From: Sulfuritalea sp.
Lineage (GTDB): Bacteria; Pseudomonadota; Gammaproteobacteria; Burkholderiales; Rhodocyclaceae
DNA length: 8,180 bases
Assembly: GCA_022843505.1 (NCBI GenBank)
Contig: JALHNN010000094.1
Coordinates: 1-8,180 of the forward strand
Reading direction: 5' to 3'
Part shown: piece after piece, positions 6,111-8,180 of the stretch
How positions within the stretch are numbered: the stretch's first letter is position 1
Layout: every line of letters starts with the position of its first letter
Translations under genes and position numbers: made by a program
Notes under the pieces: generated by a model
The model's input: the letters and a program-made list of their open reading frames with translations, nothing else
Database searches by the model: none
Told to the model about the DNA's origin: nothing

Positions 6111-7301
6111 ATGTCAAACGAAATTGTGCCACTTGCCCCGCTGACTGCGCGGGATATTGCCGAGCGGTATGGCGCCCGCATGGTCGGCGACGATCGGCAG
6201 GTCACATGCGCCCGGCCCCTGGCCTCGCTGGTGGTAGGAGCGATTACATTTGCGTCGAAACGATCGGCAGCGGTCGATCGCGGTGTAGGTGCCACCGTGA
6301 TCGTGCGTCCGGGCGCCGCCCGCGCCGATGCCAACTGCTACCTCGAGCATGACAATCCACGACTCCTGTTTGCCCAGGTGATGGCTGAGTTCTTTGAGCC
6401 AAGAGTGCCGCCTTCGATCGACCGCAATTCGACAATTTCACCTCAAGCCAAACTTGGCCAAGGAGTGCATGTCGGTTCCAGGGTGGTAATCGAAGCAGGC
6501 GTAGAAATCGGCGAAGGCACGAAGATCCATCACGGTGCGATCATCTGTTCAGGCACACGCATCGGATGCAACTGCGTCATCGGCCCCGGCGCAGTGCTGG
6601 GCGACACGGGTTTTGGATATGAACGAAACGCCGCAGGTGAGCCGATGCGGATTCCTCATTTCGGCGGACTGCAGATTGGCGACAGGGTCCACGTTGGTGC
6701 AAACAGCACCATCGCTCGCGGTGTCCTGGAGGACACGATGATAGGTGAGCAGACAAAGATCGGACCCCAGGTCAATATCGCCCATAACGTGAGAGTCGGC
6801 AGACAATGTCTGATCACCGGCCAGAGCCAGATTAGCGGCAGCGCTACGATTGGCGATCGCTGTTGGCTGGGTCCGAACTGCACCATTCGCAAATGCCGAA
6901 TCGGCAACGACGTGACGGTGGGACTGGGCGTCGTGATCCTCACCGACATCGACGATCACGTTTCGGTATTTGCGACCGCTTCGCACGGCGCGCCGGAATC
7001 TCGACCCGAGCCGCCGGCGGAAGCCGTCTTGGCCACCTCCGTTGACAGCCAGGCGTTTCGGCAAGGAGTCGAAGTCGAGCGGATGATCCGCCGCGTTCTA
7101 GACTTGGCGCCGGATTTCCAACTGCGCGACGACCTTGGAATGATTGAGGTTCCGAGCTGGGATTCACTGGCCCATGTGACCATCGTCATGGAGGCGCAGA
7201 AGATTACCGGGATTCGTCTGAGCCTGGAATCGATGGCGGCAATCCGTACGATCGGCGAGCTAAAGGCCGAATTGGCACGTAGCGCCGGGAGTAAGGCTTG
7301 A
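6111..7301 (+). CDS. LpxD-like N-acyltransferase fused to a C-terminal acyl carrier protein domain
   Basis: A 396-residue two-part protein. Residues 8-100 match the N-terminal uridine-binding domain of LpxD (UDP-acylglucosamine N-acyltransferase), including the DNPRLLFA segment at 81-88. Residues 104-285 are hexapeptide repeats of a left-handed beta-helix with GFGYERN (167-173), HFGGLQIGD (183-191) and IAHNV (223-227), whose His225 aligns with the catalytic histidine of LpxD. In place of LpxD's C-terminal helices, residues 315-392 form an acyl carrier protein: a helix, then DDLGM and WDSLAHV with Ser352 as the phosphopantetheine site, then IGELKAELA. It is therefore predicted to carry an acyl group on its own carrier and pass it to the amine of a UDP-sugar. 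It is not the housekeeping LpxD: the context differs, and the LpxD 'TTIDRG' motif reads STIARG (199-204). An in-frame stop at 6102 makes ATG 6111 the first start; its ribosome site is weak. The last codons overlap the ligase gene. Confidence 0.88.
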   Translation: MSNEIVPLAPLTARDIAERYGARMVGDDRQVTCARPLASLVVGAITFASKRSAAVDRGVGATVIVRPGAARADANCYLEHDNPRLLFAQVMAEFFEPRVPPSIDRNSTISPQAKLGQGVHVGSRVVIEAGVEIGEGTKIHHGAIICSGTRIGCNCVIGPGAVLGDTGFGYERNAAGEPMRIPHFGGLQIGDRVHVGANSTIARGVLEDTMIGEQTKIGPQVNIAHNVRVGRQCLITGQSQISGSATIGDRCWLGPNCTIRKCRIGNDVTVGLGVVILTDIDDHVSVFATASHGAPESRPEPPAEAVLATSVDSQAFRQGVEVERMIRRVLDLAPDFQLRDDLGMIEVPSWDSLAHVTIVMEAQKITGIRLSLESMAAIRTIGELKAELARSAGSKA

Positions 7302-8180
7302 CGGGAGTGGTGGAGCTTCCGGCGACCTGCCGGCCGGCTGACTGGCTTTCCTACTGGGCAGCCCGGAATCCCGATCGCGGGGCTGTCGTCGCGTCCGGAA
7401 CCGCATTGGGCTATGGCGAGATGCTCACCCGGGTGCGTCGACTCGCTTCGCAGCTGGCCAGTCGAGGTGCGGCTCCTGGCAAGGTCGTCATGATATGCGT
7501 AAGTTCCAAGCTCGGGTTCATGATTGGCGTAGCGGCGACCACCGCGCTAAACGCGATTGCCTGCCCGCTCCCCCTGAACGATCTTGACCAGCAGGGAATT
7601 GCGGAGCTGTGGACAGCCAGCGACCTGATTCTCGTCGATACGGCCAGCCGTGACGGCGTATCAACAATTGCCGGATCGGTGAATGTCGTCGAGATCGATG
7701 CAGTCTTTTCGGGCGAGAGCGACATTGCGCTCTGGCCCGAGGCGAACCCCGATTCGTGCATGCTTCTGCTCCCGTCGTCCGGCACCACATCGACCCACCG
7801 AAAGTTGATTGCCCTCCGCCTCGCGGGGCTGACGCACGTCGTTACCTGTATCCGTTCGATGGTGGCTGCCGCCGAGGGCGACCGCGAGTACCTGATGTCG
7901 TCGCCTGCGCATGCATTTGGACTTGGGCGCTGGCTCGCGACCCTGACGCGCGGAGGCACGCTGATCCTGGACGAGGGGCCGTTCAACCCGATGCGGGCCT
8001 TGCTGACGATCCAGAAACAGGAGTGCAGCGTATTGACAGGCGCAGCGAGTAATTTCGCGATGCTACTGGCGAATTTTTCGGACTATCTCGCGGAGCGCCG
8101 GGATTCCCTGCGATGGATCGAGATGAGCAGCGTTCCGCTCGCCCGCGAGCTGAAACTCAAGCTGATGCAGATTCTACCGG
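7298..8180 (+). CDS. AMP-dependent acyl ligase (ANL superfamily), truncated by window end
   Basis: The reading frame stays open to the last base, giving 294 residues of an adenylating enzyme that activates a carboxylic acid as acyl-AMP for transfer to a thiol. Visible core motifs are the P-loop-like A3 sequence LLLPSSGTTSTHRK (156-169), where the usual Gly after GTT is Ser165, and A4, SSPAHAFGLGRW (201-212), followed by RGGTLIL (218-224). An opening LSYWAARNPDRGAVV (17-31) is typical. The window ends just before the expected YGxTE motif, so the hinge and C-terminal lid are missing. TTG 7298 is chosen: it overlaps the previous stop (TTGA) and has GGGAG 6 bases upstream; GTG 7307 or 7310 are alternatives. 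Coupling to a protein with a fused carrier domain suggests the ligase loads that carrier, as D-alanine and fatty-acyl ligases load theirs. Acyl-CoA formation is the alternative. The acid is unknown; sulfolactate, cysteate or a hydroxy acid made by the upstream genes is inferred. Confidence 0.85.
   Translation, partial: MTGVVELPATCRPADWLSYWAARNPDRGAVVASGTALGYGEMLTRVRRLASQLASRGAAPGKVVMICVSSKLGFMIGVAATTALNAIACPLPLNDLDQQGIAELWTASDLILVDTASRDGVSTIAGSVNVVEIDAVFSGESDIALWPEANPDSCMLLLPSSGTTSTHRKLIALRLAGLTHVVTCIRSMVAAAEGDREYLMSSPAHAFGLGRWLATLTRGGTLILDEGPFNPMRALLTIQKQECSVLTGAASNFAMLLANFSDYLAERRDSLRWIEMSSVPLARELKLKLMQILP

Noticed and set aside
6111..7301. Housekeeping lpxD of lipid A synthesis
   Set aside because: There are no neighbours of the usual bamA-skp-lpxD-fabZ-lpxA cluster, the STIARG motif deviates, and a carrier domain replaces the normal C-terminal helices.
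7411..7986. 191-codon open frame on the minus strand
   Set aside because: Antisense to the ligase, whose A3 and A4 motifs read clearly on the plus strand.
3703..8180. Sulfonolipid (capnine) synthesis as the use of cysteate
   Set aside because: That pathway needs a PLP acyltransferase condensing cysteate with acyl-ACP; no such gene is in the window, whereas a sugar-type N-acyltransferase is.

Overview
The window is a single-strand, gene-dense block from a visibly GC-rich bacterium. All seven complete or partial genes I can support after the first fragment, and the fragment itself, read on the + strand. An LpxD-fold enzyme, a sugar-nucleotide cytidylyltransferase tail and a PP-loop sugar amidotransferase point to a Gram-negative, probably proteobacterial, surface-glycan locus (O-antigen, capsule or flagellin glycosylation). 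I cannot place it more narrowly from sequence alone. No tRNA, rRNA, insertion sequence, integrase or CRISPR array is visible.

Layout. Bases 2-2758 form a tight three-gene group: the 3' end of a CMP-sugar (nonulosonic-acid type) cytidylyltransferase, an N-acetyl-sugar amidotransferase of the WbpG/PseA type overlapping it by ATGA, and an amidase-signature-family amidase starting 4 bases later. After a 198-base gap comes a lone GNAT acetyltransferase (2957-3517). After another 185-base gap comes a second tight group (3703 to the window end): a PLP enzyme closely resembling archaeal cysteate synthase, a malate/lactate/sulfolactate-type dehydrogenase (Ldh_2/ComC family), an LpxD-like left-handed beta-helix N-acyltransferase with an acyl carrier protein domain fused to its C-terminus, and the N-terminal two thirds or so of an AMP-forming acyl ligase, cut by the window end.

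How they may work together (inference). The first group would finish and activate an amidino-bearing nonulosonic acid or a related amino sugar. The second group reads as a self-contained pathway that makes an unusual acid, activates it and hangs it on an amino sugar. Cysteate synthase would make L-cysteate from O-phosphoserine and sulfite. A transaminase, not seen here, would give sulfopyruvate. The ComC-like dehydrogenase would reduce that to sulfolactate. The ligase would adenylate the acid and load it on the fused carrier domain, and the LpxD-like domain would transfer it to a sugar amine. The predicted product is a sulfonated (N-sulfolactyl or N-cysteyl) glycan. The enzyme families are well supported by motifs; the substrates and the sulfonate idea are not proven. 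This second cassette is the most interesting content of the window.
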